Shown: positions 49,538 through 58,538 of the stretch, piece after piece
How the letters are laid out: each line of letters starts with the position of its first letter
Numbering within the stretch: position 1 is the first letter of the stretch
Assembly (NCBI GenBank): GCA_965221765.1
Contig: OZ244911.1
Location: 868,001-932,000 of the forward strand
Reading direction: 5' to 3'
From: Bin25 sp965221765
Lineage (GTDB): Bacteria > Bacteroidota > Bacteroidia > Flavobacteriales > Flavobacteriaceae
DNA: 64,000 bases
Notes under the pieces: model-generated
What the model saw: the letters and a program-made list of their open reading frames with translations, nothing else
What the model was told of the DNA's origin: nothing
The model's database searches: none
Program-made: the position numbers and the translations under genes

Positions 49538-50296
49538 AGTGGCTTGATCGGTGTATCGATCAAGTTGAGTTTCAGGAATCACTTCTTCGACTACAACAAA
49601 AATCATGGCTCCTGCAGCAAATGCCAAGGCATAGGGTAGAATAGGGGTAAAAAAAGTAACCGCAAGCACACCCACAACAGCAGCAACGGGTTCAACAATA
49701 GCAGATAGTTGTCCATAGCGAAAACTCTTTAATCGAGAAACACCAGCTCTTCGAAGAGGCATTGCAACAGCCACCCCCTCGGGTAAATTTTGAATGCCAA
49801 TCCCTATTGCTAGTACGACAGCTCCAGTAATCGATGCTTCAGGAATTCCTAGAGCAACTCCACCAAAAAGAACGCCAATTGCCAATCCTTCGGGGATATT
49901 GTGTAAGGTGATGGCCATCACTAGTAAAGTGGTTTTGTGCCATGTGGTTTTTATTCCCTCACTTTCTTTAAAGTTGATATGTAAGTGAGGAAGCAATTTA
50001 TCCATACCAAAAATAAATAGGGCCCCTGAAGCAAAACCAATGGCTGAAGGCAAAACTTTTGTAAACCCCTCACCATCACTCATTTCAATGGCTGGAGATA
50101 GCAAACTCCAAAAGCTTGCAGCCACCATCACCCCTCCAGTAAATCCTAACATGCAATCTAAAGCACTTCGAGACATGGTTTTGAATAAAAAGACCGTGGC
50201 AGCTCCCAAAGCAGTCATCCCCCAAGTGAATAGCGTGGCATACAATGCGCCTAAGATAGGGGGGGTATTTTCAAAAAAAGCAAATACGTTATCCAT
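49481..50296 (-). CDS. ZIP-family metal transporter
   Basis: A 271-residue inner-membrane protein with about eight hydrophobic segments. The metal-path signatures are present: HNIPEGLAIGVLFGG and, in the next helix, QNLPEGVAVAMPLRR. A His-containing loop LLPHLHINF lies between TM3 and TM4. It probably imports zinc or another divalent metal and resembles the bacterial ZupT/GufA group. Its 3' end overlaps thiL by 57 bases on the opposite strand, placing its last 18 codons within thiL. Confidence 0.92.
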   Translation of the reverse strand: MDNVFAFFENTPPILGALYATLFTWGMTALGAATVFLFKTMSRSALDCMLGFTGGVMVAASFWSLLSPAIEMSDGEGFTKVLPSAIGFASGALFIFGMDKLLPHLHINFKESEGIKTTWHKTTLLVMAITLHNIPEGLAIGVLFGGVALGIPEASITGAVVLAIGIGIQNLPEGVAVAMPLRRAGVSRLKSFRYGQLSAIVEPVAAVVGVLAVTFFTPILPYALAFAAGAMIFVVVEEVIPETQLDRYTDQATLGFIGGFIIMMSLDVALG

Positions 50297-50397
50297 GAAA
50301 CAATAGTATCAAGCAAATTTATTCCGATTTAGGACTAAAATCAACATAGAACCATAAGTTCAACCATTTAGACCAACCTTAACAAGTTTGGTCAAAG

Positions 50398-50424
50398 TAT
50401 TCAAAAATTAAATCGAAGCGATTT
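50398..50424 (-). terminator. Rho-independent-like terminator after polA
   Basis: On the minus strand AAATCG-CTT-CGATTT forms a short stem directly after the polA stop and is followed by AATTTTTGAAT. The stem is only six pairs and AT-rich, so strength is uncertain. Confidence 0.5.
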
Positions 50425-53193
50425 TTAATGAGCTTCTAACCAATTATCACCATAACCGATATCAACCACCAAAGGGATGTTCAATTCATAGGCTGATTCC
50501 ATATTTGATTTAATTATTGGTTGAATGCCTTCAAGTTCTTCTTTGGGTACTTCGAAAACGAGTTCGTCGTGAATTTGTAGCACTAATTTGGTTTTAAAAG
50601 AATTGGTTTTTAGGACATCATTTACTTTGATCATGGCTAGTTTGATAATATCAGCGGCACTTCCTTGAATAGGGGTATTGATGGCTTGACGTTCTGCTCC
50701 TCGTTGAATAATGGGATTTGGAGATACAATATCATTTAAGGACCTTCTTCTTCCGGTGATGGTTTGGGTATAGCGATTTTCACGAGCTTCTTTAATGGTT
50801 TTTTCCATATAACTTTTTAAACTAGGATAAGTGGTAAAATAAGAATTGATGATGTTTTTTGCTTCAGCAAAAGGAATCCCAGTAACTCTTGAAAGACCGT
50901 GAGCTGAAGAGCCATAAATAATGCCAAAATTCACTGCTTTGGCTTGTGAACGTTGTTCTCGTGTAATCGATTCAATAGGAATACCAAATACTTTAGAAGC
51001 GGTGCTCGAATGGATGTCTTGACGGTTTAAAAAAGCATCCATCATCGATTGATCATCGCTCAAGGAGGCAATAATTCGAAGTTCAATTTGAGAATAATCT
51101 GCAGCAAGGATAATATGATTTTCTTCAGCAACAAATGCTGTTCGTATTTCTCGTCCCTTTTCATTTCGGATGGGGATATTCTGTAGATTCGGGTTTTTAC
51201 TGCTTAATCGCCCACTGGCTGCACGCGTTTGTTCAAAAATGGTGTGAATACGGTTTGTTTTTGGATTGATTTGACTGGGGAGTTTTTCAATAAAAGTATT
51301 TAATAAAACTCTAGTTGAACGCCAATCGAGAATGGTTTGAATGATGGGGTGTTTGGACTGATATTTAGACAGCTCCGTTTCATTTGTGGCGTATTGTCCT
51401 GTTTTAGTCTTACTTGGTTTGTCTGCAATTCTTAATTTTTCAAACAAAATAATCCCCAGTTCCTTAGGGGATCCAATATTAAACGACTCTCCAGCGATTT
51501 TAATAATTTCTTGTTCTCTATCGGATTGATCGTTGTTTAAATCATTAGCAATCAGTTTCAATAGAGGCGGGGCGATTTTTACACCCGTATACTCCATATC
51601 AGCAAGAATATTCGATAGGGGGGTTTCGATAGTTTCAAAAACAGCTCGACTCTTTGTTTGATCTAATTGCAGATCAAATTGGGTTTTTAATTGCCAAATC
51701 GCATTGGCTTGGCCAGCAATGGCTCTGGTTTTTTCATCCAAGCTAAGCTCATCAAGATTTATTTTTCGTTTTCCAGAGGAGGAAACTTCTTCTAAATCCC
51801 TATGGTCTTGACCTAATAATTGATTTGCCATTTTGACCAAATCATGCGATTGACTAGTATCAATGAGATAATGTGCTAGTTGAATATCAAAAAATGGTCC
51901 CTGAATATCAATACCTTGATTTCTAAAAACTTTAATCAATTTTTTGGCATCATGTGTGATGATGGTTCGTTGGTTTGATTCAAAAAATGAGCGAAAATAT
52001 TCTATCACATTGTTTGTTTTGTTTCGAAAGGATAAATAATAAGATATCGAATCAGAACAACAAATTCCTAGTCCTTCTGGTTTGGATAACATGGGATCCG
52101 GATGATCGGTTAAGAGAGATACGGCAACATAACTTTGATCTAGCAACAAGGTTTTGAGCATCTCTTGTCCCAATGTCGTATCAATCCATTGATAAACAGA
52201 TTGGTTTCTTTTTTGGGAGTCATTGGTATTTTCAAATATGAGTCCGAGAGGATTATCATTATGTAATTTTTTATTTTGCAAGAGGGAATGACCTGAAGTT
52301 TTGTTTAATAGAATATTGTACGTTTTACGGAATCGATCGTATAATCTTCGAAATTCTAATTCATCAAATAGAGATTTTAATGCATCATGATCAATCGATG
52401 AAAGTTTATAATCAGCAAACTTAAATTCAAGGGGGACTTCTGTATTGATCGTTGCTAATTTTTTTGATAATAAACCGAGTTCTTGGTTTTTCGAAATAGT
52501 CTCTTTTTGTTTTCCTTTCAGTTGATTCAAGTTTTGAAATAAATTTTCGATACTTCCATATTTCTGCATGAATTTCATGGCCGTTTTTGGTCCGACACCC
52601 GGTAGTCCAGGAATATTATCAACCGGATCCCCCATCATTCCCAAATAATCAATGACTTGCTTTGGATAATCAACACCAAATTTTTCTTTGACGGTATCAA
52701 TATCCCATATTTCTGAAATACTTCCAGATCGCCCTGGTTTGTACATCACGGTGTTTTCTGAAACTAATTGGGCATAATCTTTGTCTGAAGTCACCATAAA
52801 GGTTTTGAATCCTTTTAGTTCTGCTTTTTTAGCGACAGTGCCAATGATATCGTCGGCTTCAAAGCCAGATTTTTCGATTGTTTGAATATTCAAAGCATCC
52901 AAGATTTTGTAGATGTAAGGGACCGCTACTGTAATTCCTTCAGGAGTTTCAGGCCGATTGCTTTTGTATTCCGGATAGATTTCCGAACGCTCCACGGAAC
53001 CGCCTTTATCGAAGCAAACGACTAGATATTGAGGTTTCTCTTTGTTGAGAATATCCAACAAGGAATTGATAAAACCGAAGATGGCCGAAGTTTCAATCTC
53101 TTTGTTTCGAAGAGGCCGTTTGATAAATGCATAATAACCCCGAAAAATCAAGGCATAGGCATCTAGTAAAAACAAACTCTTTGGATTTTTCAT
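50425..53193 (-). CDS. polA: DNA polymerase I with apparently inactive proofreading domain
   Basis: A 922-residue family A DNA polymerase for Okazaki-fragment maturation and repair. The 5' nuclease domain (residues 1-290) is intact: FEADDIIGTVAKKA, TSDKDYAQLV, GDPVDNIPGLPGVGPKTA. The polymerase domain keeps motif A (LAADYSQIELRI), motif B (RSQAKAVNFGIIYG) and motif C (VLQIHDELVFEVP). The middle 3'-5' exonuclease-like domain (about 330-530) lacks the metal ligands: the Exo I position reads VAVSLLTDHP with no DxE, Exo II reads THDAKKLIKVF, and the Exo III region AIAGQANAIWQL lacks the YxxxD motif. It is divergent from tadA. Confidence 0.96.
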   Translation of the reverse strand: MKNPKSLFLLDAYALIFRGYYAFIKRPLRNKEIETSAIFGFINSLLDILNKEKPQYLVVCFDKGGSVERSEIYPEYKSNRPETPEGITVAVPYIYKILDALNIQTIEKSGFEADDIIGTVAKKAELKGFKTFMVTSDKDYAQLVSENTVMYKPGRSGSISEIWDIDTVKEKFGVDYPKQVIDYLGMMGDPVDNIPGLPGVGPKTAMKFMQKYGSIENLFQNLNQLKGKQKETISKNQELGLLSKKLATINTEVPLEFKFADYKLSSIDHDALKSLFDELEFRRLYDRFRKTYNILLNKTSGHSLLQNKKLHNDNPLGLIFENTNDSQKRNQSVYQWIDTTLGQEMLKTLLLDQSYVAVSLLTDHPDPMLSKPEGLGICCSDSISYYLSFRNKTNNVIEYFRSFFESNQRTIITHDAKKLIKVFRNQGIDIQGPFFDIQLAHYLIDTSQSHDLVKMANQLLGQDHRDLEEVSSSGKRKINLDELSLDEKTRAIAGQANAIWQLKTQFDLQLDQTKSRAVFETIETPLSNILADMEYTGVKIAPPLLKLIANDLNNDQSDREQEIIKIAGESFNIGSPKELGIILFEKLRIADKPSKTKTGQYATNETELSKYQSKHPIIQTILDWRSTRVLLNTFIEKLPSQINPKTNRIHTIFEQTRAASGRLSSKNPNLQNIPIRNEKGREIRTAFVAEENHIILAADYSQIELRIIASLSDDQSMMDAFLNRQDIHSSTASKVFGIPIESITREQRSQAKAVNFGIIYGSSAHGLSRVTGIPFAEAKNIINSYFTTYPSLKSYMEKTIKEARENRYTQTITGRRRSLNDIVSPNPIIQRGAERQAINTPIQGSAADIIKLAMIKVNDVLKTNSFKTKLVLQIHDELVFEVPKEELEGIQPIIKSNMESAYELNIPLVVDIGYGDNWLEAH

Positions 53194-53285
53194 CTCCGCT
53201 AGGTAAAATTAATCAACTGAAGTTGTAGATTTAAAAAGGGAGTATCCATAAAACATCAAAAGACAGCGTATTTTTGGCATTCAAT

Positions 53286-53723
53286 ATGGAAACCGATCAT
53301 GTATACTTCATGAATCAGGCTCTCAAAGAAGCCTATAAAGCCTTTGAAATAGATGAAGTGCCGATTGGGGTCGTCATCGTCATCGATAATCGAATCATTG
53401 CAAGAGCTCATAATTTAGTTCAAAGATTGACCGATCCTACAGCCCATGCTGAAATGCAAGCCATCACATCAGCAACTAGCTATCTCAATAGTAAATATCT
53501 AAATCATTGCATACTATATACCACCCTCGAGCCTTGCACGATGTGTGCTGGAGCATTATGCTGGTCACAATTGGGTCATTTAGTATTTGCCAGCGAGGAC
53601 CTTCAGAAAGGGTATCGTTGTCAACGAGTGTCACTCCATCCAAAATGTCAAGTGACCCATGGGATCTTGAAAGATCAAGCCAAAGAACTACTCAATCTCT
53701 TTTTCCAAAAAAAAAGAAATTAA
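53286..53723 (+). CDS. tadA: tRNA-specific adenosine deaminase
   Basis: A 145-residue zinc deaminase that converts A34 to inosine in tRNA-Arg(ACG). I choose the ATG at 53286 (METDHVYFMNQALKEA) over an upstream in-frame TTG. The zinc and catalytic motifs are present: TAHAEMQAI and EPCTMCAGAL. A TATTTTTG sequence at 53269-53276 matches the Bacteroidota -7 box but would leave almost no leader. The gene converges on the GH95 gene. Confidence 0.93.
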   Translation: METDHVYFMNQALKEAYKAFEIDEVPIGVVIVIDNRIIARAHNLVQRLTDPTAHAEMQAITSATSYLNSKYLNHCILYTTLEPCTMCAGALCWSQLGHLVFASEDLQKGYRCQRVSLHPKCQVTHGILKDQAKELLNLFFQKKRN

Positions 53724-53751
53724 CTCCAAAATAAAAATAGGTCCTTTCGAT

Positions 53752-56190
53752 TTAAGGCTCAACAAGTTTTAAATTAGAATCAAAATGATAGGTCTGCCCT
53801 TGTTGCGTTTTAAAAGAAATCTCTTTAAACTCTTTGAGTTTTCCACTACTAGATCGTCCTTTTAAAAGGGTTTTTAAGGTTAATAATCCACCGTTATTAG
53901 AGACCACAGAAACGCTAGACAACTGACCGTTTGACCATTGCATTGAAACCTCAAAATTTCCTTTCGCTTTTAATCCACTGACTGAACCGTTTGACCATTG
54001 ATCTGGTAATGCCGGTAGTAAAATAAGCTCATGATTTTGTGATTGCAAGAGCATTTCAGCTATTCCTGAAGTTCCTCCCATATTTCCATCGATCTGAAAT
54101 GGCGGATGTGCAGATAATAAATTATCATAGGTCCCCCCACCAGTGAGATAATCATATCCTTCAGATTGTGTAGGTCTTAATTGATTTCTAAAGAGTTGAT
54201 AGGCTCGGTTTCCATTTTGGAGGCGAGCCCAAAAGTTAATTTTCCATCCTAAGGACCAACCAGTACCAGAGTCCCCTCGAGCTTCCAAACTGATACGAGC
54301 CGCTTGGGCTAAATCTGGCGTTTTATTAATATCAATTTGTCGGCCAGGATGTAATGCAAAAAGATGAGATACATGGCGGTGTTTATTATCGGGATCATCA
54401 ACATCTTCTTTCCATTCTTGTAGTTGACCCCACCGCCCAATTTGTAGAGGGAGTAATTGTTTTCTAGCGGCTACAATGGTATCATAAAAGGTATCTTTTT
54501 TATCCAAGGCTTCTGAAGCTTCAATTAAATTGGTAAATAAATCCCAAATCATCTGGATATCCATAAAAGCCCCTCCAGAAATAGTTCCGTGTTCTGGAGA
54601 ATATGATGGAGAGGAAACCAAATAGCCATTTTCATCTTCAATCAAAACATCCAACCAAAACTCAGCCGTCTCTTTCATGATGGGATAGGCCATGTTTTCA
54701 AGATAATGTTTATCCAAATTATAGGCATAATGTTTCCAAAGATGTTGAGTTAACCATGCAGCCCCACCCGGAAAAAATCCCCATGGAAAACGCCACCCCA
54801 AAGCCGTAAATCCAAATGGATTATTCATGGTACTAACAATCCAACCAGAAGCGTTAAAAAAAGCTTGCGCACTTTTTCGCCCAGGTTCTACCAAACTTTC
54901 AATATAATGAAGAAGTGGTTGATGCGTTTCGCTCAAATTGGTCTTTTCGGCAGGCCAATAAATCATTTGCTGATTAATATTCATGTGATAATCAGAAGCC
55001 CAGGGTGGAGCCGTTTTATCATTCCATTTTCCTTGAAGATTAGCAGGCAAGGTGCCCGGACGAGAACTGCTGATGAGAAGATACCGACCATATTGAAAAT
55101 AAAGCTCTTCTAAATGAGCATCATTGCCCCCATCACGATATTTTAAAAGACGCTCATGGGTAGGAAGATGGCTATGGTTGCTATCTCCCAAATCCAAATG
55201 TACTCGATGAAATAAGGATTGATAATCTGTTTGATGTTGTTTAAATAATGCCTCATGCGTCAGTGCAATAGCCTTACTCATGATGGAATCATTGATTTTT
55301 TTATAATCAGCCCCCTTATAATGAGGATATTGGTTGACATAGTCCGTAGCAGCAGTCAATCGAAGAGTGATTTTATTTGCGGATTTGATATAGACTTTAT
55401 TTTCATTAAAATCCAACGAACCTTTATCGATTTGAATATGGAGTTGGGCTTGAAAACCCATTTGATTATTTTCTAATGCTCCTTGAAAAATTAGAATATT
55501 ATCTTTTTGATAATAAGAACTCTTTTGGTGAACACTAGTTAATTCAATAGAATAATCGATTCCAGAAGTGGCATTATTCTCTAGCTGAAAAACCAATACT
55601 CGGCTAGGATAATTAGCAAAATAGGTTCTTTTGTGCAATACTTCTCCTGATTCAAATGTCACTTGTGCAAGAGAATTTAAAATATCTAGACTCCTTTTAT
55701 AGTTAGAAATCTCTCCAGAAAGTTCGGATTCAATGTATAAATCACCAAAGGGTTGATAAGCACCATAACCATCCCAAAAATCATTTTCATGTTTGATAAT
55801 CACTCCTGTTAACTTTTCATCGGCTAGTTCATGCGCTTTTTCAAACTCGTTGGCATCCAGCAATTCACGGACTTTGGGTAAGTATTGATAAGCTCCAGGT
55901 CGGTTTCCACCATCATATTGATCCCATTCACCGGGTCCACCAGCCCATAGAGACTCTTCATTAAACTGAATCCGTTCTTTTTCGATACCTCCAAAAATCA
56001 TGGCGCCGAGGTAGCCATTTCCAATCGGGAGAGCTTGTCTCATCCAAGATTGAGCAGGTTGATCATACCAAAGCATTAAATCTTCTGATTTTTGTTCTTG
56101 GTCTTGACCCCAAACAAATGATTCAAATATCAAAGGCAATGCACAGAGCATCAAAGAGCCGAGGGGGTTAATAGTAAAAAAGGAATTCAT
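53752..56190 (-). CDS. GH95-family glycoside hydrolase (alpha-L-fucosidase/galactosidase type)
   Basis: An 812-residue exported glycosidase. The ATG at 56190 (MNSFFTINPLGSLM) is preferred to an upstream TTG, giving a signal peptide ending VWGQDQ. Family marks: the N-terminal beta domain with QALPIGNGYLGAMIFGG, FNEESLWAGGPGEWD, and the helical catalytic domain with GTLPANLQGKWN, SDYHMNINQQMIYWPAE, RHVSHLFALHPGRQI and HPPFQIDGNMGGTSGIAEMLLQS. GH95 enzymes remove alpha-1,2-linked L-fucose or alpha-L-galactose. No partner glycan genes adjoin it, so its substrate is open. The signal peptide suggests a periplasmic location. Confidence 0.93.
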   Translation of the reverse strand: MNSFFTINPLGSLMLCALPLIFESFVWGQDQEQKSEDLMLWYDQPAQSWMRQALPIGNGYLGAMIFGGIEKERIQFNEESLWAGGPGEWDQYDGGNRPGAYQYLPKVRELLDANEFEKAHELADEKLTGVIIKHENDFWDGYGAYQPFGDLYIESELSGEISNYKRSLDILNSLAQVTFESGEVLHKRTYFANYPSRVLVFQLENNATSGIDYSIELTSVHQKSSYYQKDNILIFQGALENNQMGFQAQLHIQIDKGSLDFNENKVYIKSANKITLRLTAATDYVNQYPHYKGADYKKINDSIMSKAIALTHEALFKQHQTDYQSLFHRVHLDLGDSNHSHLPTHERLLKYRDGGNDAHLEELYFQYGRYLLISSSRPGTLPANLQGKWNDKTAPPWASDYHMNINQQMIYWPAEKTNLSETHQPLLHYIESLVEPGRKSAQAFFNASGWIVSTMNNPFGFTALGWRFPWGFFPGGAAWLTQHLWKHYAYNLDKHYLENMAYPIMKETAEFWLDVLIEDENGYLVSSPSYSPEHGTISGGAFMDIQMIWDLFTNLIEASEALDKKDTFYDTIVAARKQLLPLQIGRWGQLQEWKEDVDDPDNKHRHVSHLFALHPGRQIDINKTPDLAQAARISLEARGDSGTGWSLGWKINFWARLQNGNRAYQLFRNQLRPTQSEGYDYLTGGGTYDNLLSAHPPFQIDGNMGGTSGIAEMLLQSQNHELILLPALPDQWSNGSVSGLKAKGNFEVSMQWSNGQLSSVSVVSNNGGLLTLKTLLKGRSSSGKLKEFKEISFKTQQGQTYHFDSNLKLVEP

Positions 56191-56278
56191 TGTTTTTATA
56201 ATCAATCAAAAATTAAATTAGCGCCTAAAAAACTTATTGAGGATTCTCAAGGACTAAGATAACCAATACGTATAAAAA

Positions 56279-56536
56279 CTAAAATTTATTTTCTTTAGAA
56301 TATTGGCGCATTTTTTGGAAATTTTCTTTTGTCAATGTATAGTTTTTTAATTTTTTCCCATTCCAACGATGGTATAAAAAAATAGGCATTAGAATAAATA
56401 CCATTAGCAAGACCGAAAATCCAACGATGAACCGACCTATTTCGTCACCTTTTGAAATAAAAATAAATCCAATCATGTAACCAAGGGCTAGTCCACAACT
56501 GAGATACTTGATAATTTTTTGGCGTATTTTAAACAT
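56279..56536 (-). CDS. Small two-helix membrane protein, unknown
   Basis: An 85-residue protein with two likely membrane helices (YLSCGLALGYMIGFIFI and FIVGFSVLLMVFILMPIFL) and basic ends. The ATG at 56536 is used; the base-upstream TTG at 56539 is less likely. It follows aspS by 28 bases on the same strand and may be cotranscribed. I do not recognise the family. Confidence 0.6.
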   Translation of the reverse strand: MFKIRQKIIKYLSCGLALGYMIGFIFISKGDEIGRFIVGFSVLLMVFILMPIFLYHRWNGKKLKNYTLTKENFQKMRQYSKENKF

Positions 56537-56564
56537 CAATAAAAGGAGGCGTTATTCAAGTGCC

Positions 56565-58328
56565 TTAAGTTTGGTCTAAGATTCCTTCTGTGGGTGCCCC
56601 TATCATTAAATCCCGGGCTTGATTATTTTTTGGAAAAGCAATAAAATCCCTAATGGATTCCTTCCCTCTCAAGACCGCGGCTAATCGATCAATACCCCAA
56701 GCAATTCCTCCGTGTGGTGGAGCCCCATAGGTTAAAGCCTCAAGTAAAAAGCCAAAGCGATCATGGGCTTGTAGAGGACTAAAACCAAGAATTTCTAGAA
56801 TTTTCAATTGCAAATGAGAATCAGAAATTCTAATAGATCCTCCACCAATTTCTTTACCATTGAGTATCAAGTCATATGACTGGGCACGAACTTCCAATGG
56901 TCGTTGATCTAATAGAGAGATATCCGCGGTAAAGGGAGCGGTAAAGGGATGGTGCATGGAGCGGTATCGCTGTAATTGTTCATCCCATTCAAAAAGTGGA
57001 AAATCAGTAATCCAAAGAGGCATAAATAATTTTGGACTAATGATATCTAGTTGGTGGGCCAGATAGTTCCGAAAAACTCCCATTTGAGACAAAACTTGGA
57101 TTTTATTCCCCCAAGCAAGTAGTAACAAATCTCCCTGGTGAGCGTTTGTTTTTTCAAACCATAGAGTGAAGTCGTTAGCACTGTAAAATTTTGAAATAGA
57201 AGAACGGAAGCTTCCATCCTGGTTTTGAGAAACCCAAATTAATCCATTGGCGCCAATCTGTGGGCTTTTAATCCATTTTGTCCATTGATCAATAGTTTTT
57301 CGACTGGTATTTGCCCCATTTTCTATCGCCATGCCAATGATTGCCCGTTGAGTATCGAATAATTTAAATCCTTTTCCTTTGACCAGCTGGGTCAAATCCA
57401 TCAGTTTCATTTCAAAACGTAAATCTGGTTTATCCGTTCCATAGGTATTGATGGCTTGTTCAAAAGAAAGTTGTTGGAACGGTTTGGGTTGATAGGAAGT
57501 AAATTGTTCCAACAAATGACTCAATAGATGCTCAAACTCTCTCATTATATTGTTCATATTAACAAAAGAAAGTTCACAATCCAATTGGGTAAACTCGGGT
57601 TGACGGTCTGATCGAAGATCCTCATCTCGAAAACATTTCACAATTTGAAAATATTTATCAAATCCCCCCACCATTAATAATTGTTTTAGCATCTGTGGCG
57701 ATTGAGGTAAGGCATAATGTTGACCTTTATTGATATGAGATGAAACGATAAAGTCGCGAGCCCCCTCTGGAGTGGATTTAATAAGAAAGGGGGTTTCAAC
57801 TTCAAAAAAATGACGATCACTTAAGTAGTTTCTGATGGATTGTACTAATTGGTGTCTGAAAATCAAGTTATCTCGAATGGCTGGTCGACGGATATCGAGA
57901 TATCGGTATTTCATTCTCAGTTCTAATCCTCCATCGGTTTGATCTTCAATGGTAAATGGAGGCGTTTGTGCATTACTAAAAACATTGAGTTGGTTCACTA
58001 AAATTTCAATATCGCCTGTTGAAATATTAGGATTTGAAGATTCTCGAAGAATCACCTGACCTTCAATCTGGATGACATTTTCTCGAGAAATAGTTTTGAC
58101 TTTTTCGAAAGTTTTTGGATTGGTTCTTTGCTGATCAAAAACCAATTGAGTAATACCATAAAAATCTCTTAGTTCGACCCAAATAATATAGCCTTTATCT
58201 CTGATTTTATGAACCCAACCACTGAGAACAACCTCTAAATTGATGTTTTTAGCATTGAGTTGACCACAATGATGTGTACGGTACTCATTGGGTTGTATTG
58301 AAAGCTTAGGTTGGGTTTGATTTGACAT
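56565..58328 (-). CDS. aspS: Aspartyl-tRNA synthetase
   Basis: A 587-residue class IIb synthetase of the bacterial type. N-terminal anticodon-binding OB domain with LSGWVHKIRDKG and FYGITQLVFD; motif 1 region with FEVETPFLIKSTPEGARDF; motif 2 with FRDEDLRSDRQPEFTQLDCE; a bacterial insertion (GAD) domain at about 290-410; and motif 3 with APPHGGIAWGIDRL. Charges tRNA-Asp. It lies between the RND efflux genes and a small membrane protein on the same strand. Confidence 0.97.
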   Translation of the reverse strand: MSNQTQPKLSIQPNEYRTHHCGQLNAKNINLEVVLSGWVHKIRDKGYIIWVELRDFYGITQLVFDQQRTNPKTFEKVKTISRENVIQIEGQVILRESSNPNISTGDIEILVNQLNVFSNAQTPPFTIEDQTDGGLELRMKYRYLDIRRPAIRDNLIFRHQLVQSIRNYLSDRHFFEVETPFLIKSTPEGARDFIVSSHINKGQHYALPQSPQMLKQLLMVGGFDKYFQIVKCFRDEDLRSDRQPEFTQLDCELSFVNMNNIMREFEHLLSHLLEQFTSYQPKPFQQLSFEQAINTYGTDKPDLRFEMKLMDLTQLVKGKGFKLFDTQRAIIGMAIENGANTSRKTIDQWTKWIKSPQIGANGLIWVSQNQDGSFRSSISKFYSANDFTLWFEKTNAHQGDLLLLAWGNKIQVLSQMGVFRNYLAHQLDIISPKLFMPLWITDFPLFEWDEQLQRYRSMHHPFTAPFTADISLLDQRPLEVRAQSYDLILNGKEIGGGSIRISDSHLQLKILEILGFSPLQAHDRFGFLLEALTYGAPPHGGIAWGIDRLAAVLRGKESIRDFIAFPKNNQARDLMIGAPTEGILDQT

Positions 58329-58538
58329 GATCTATCGCGAAAAATTCATGACTTTTGAAGATAAAAAGCATCCAATGGATTTCCACTATTATAAAGATGG
58401 AGACTTTTTTGTTCTGCTTGTTTATAACAAGCATCCAAAACGGTTTGTGCACCATGCTTCAAGAGATCCCATATCGAATGAGAAAAGCCACAATGAGAGA
58501 ACCATTTGAAAGCGGTTAATTCATCAAGAGCGATTAGA

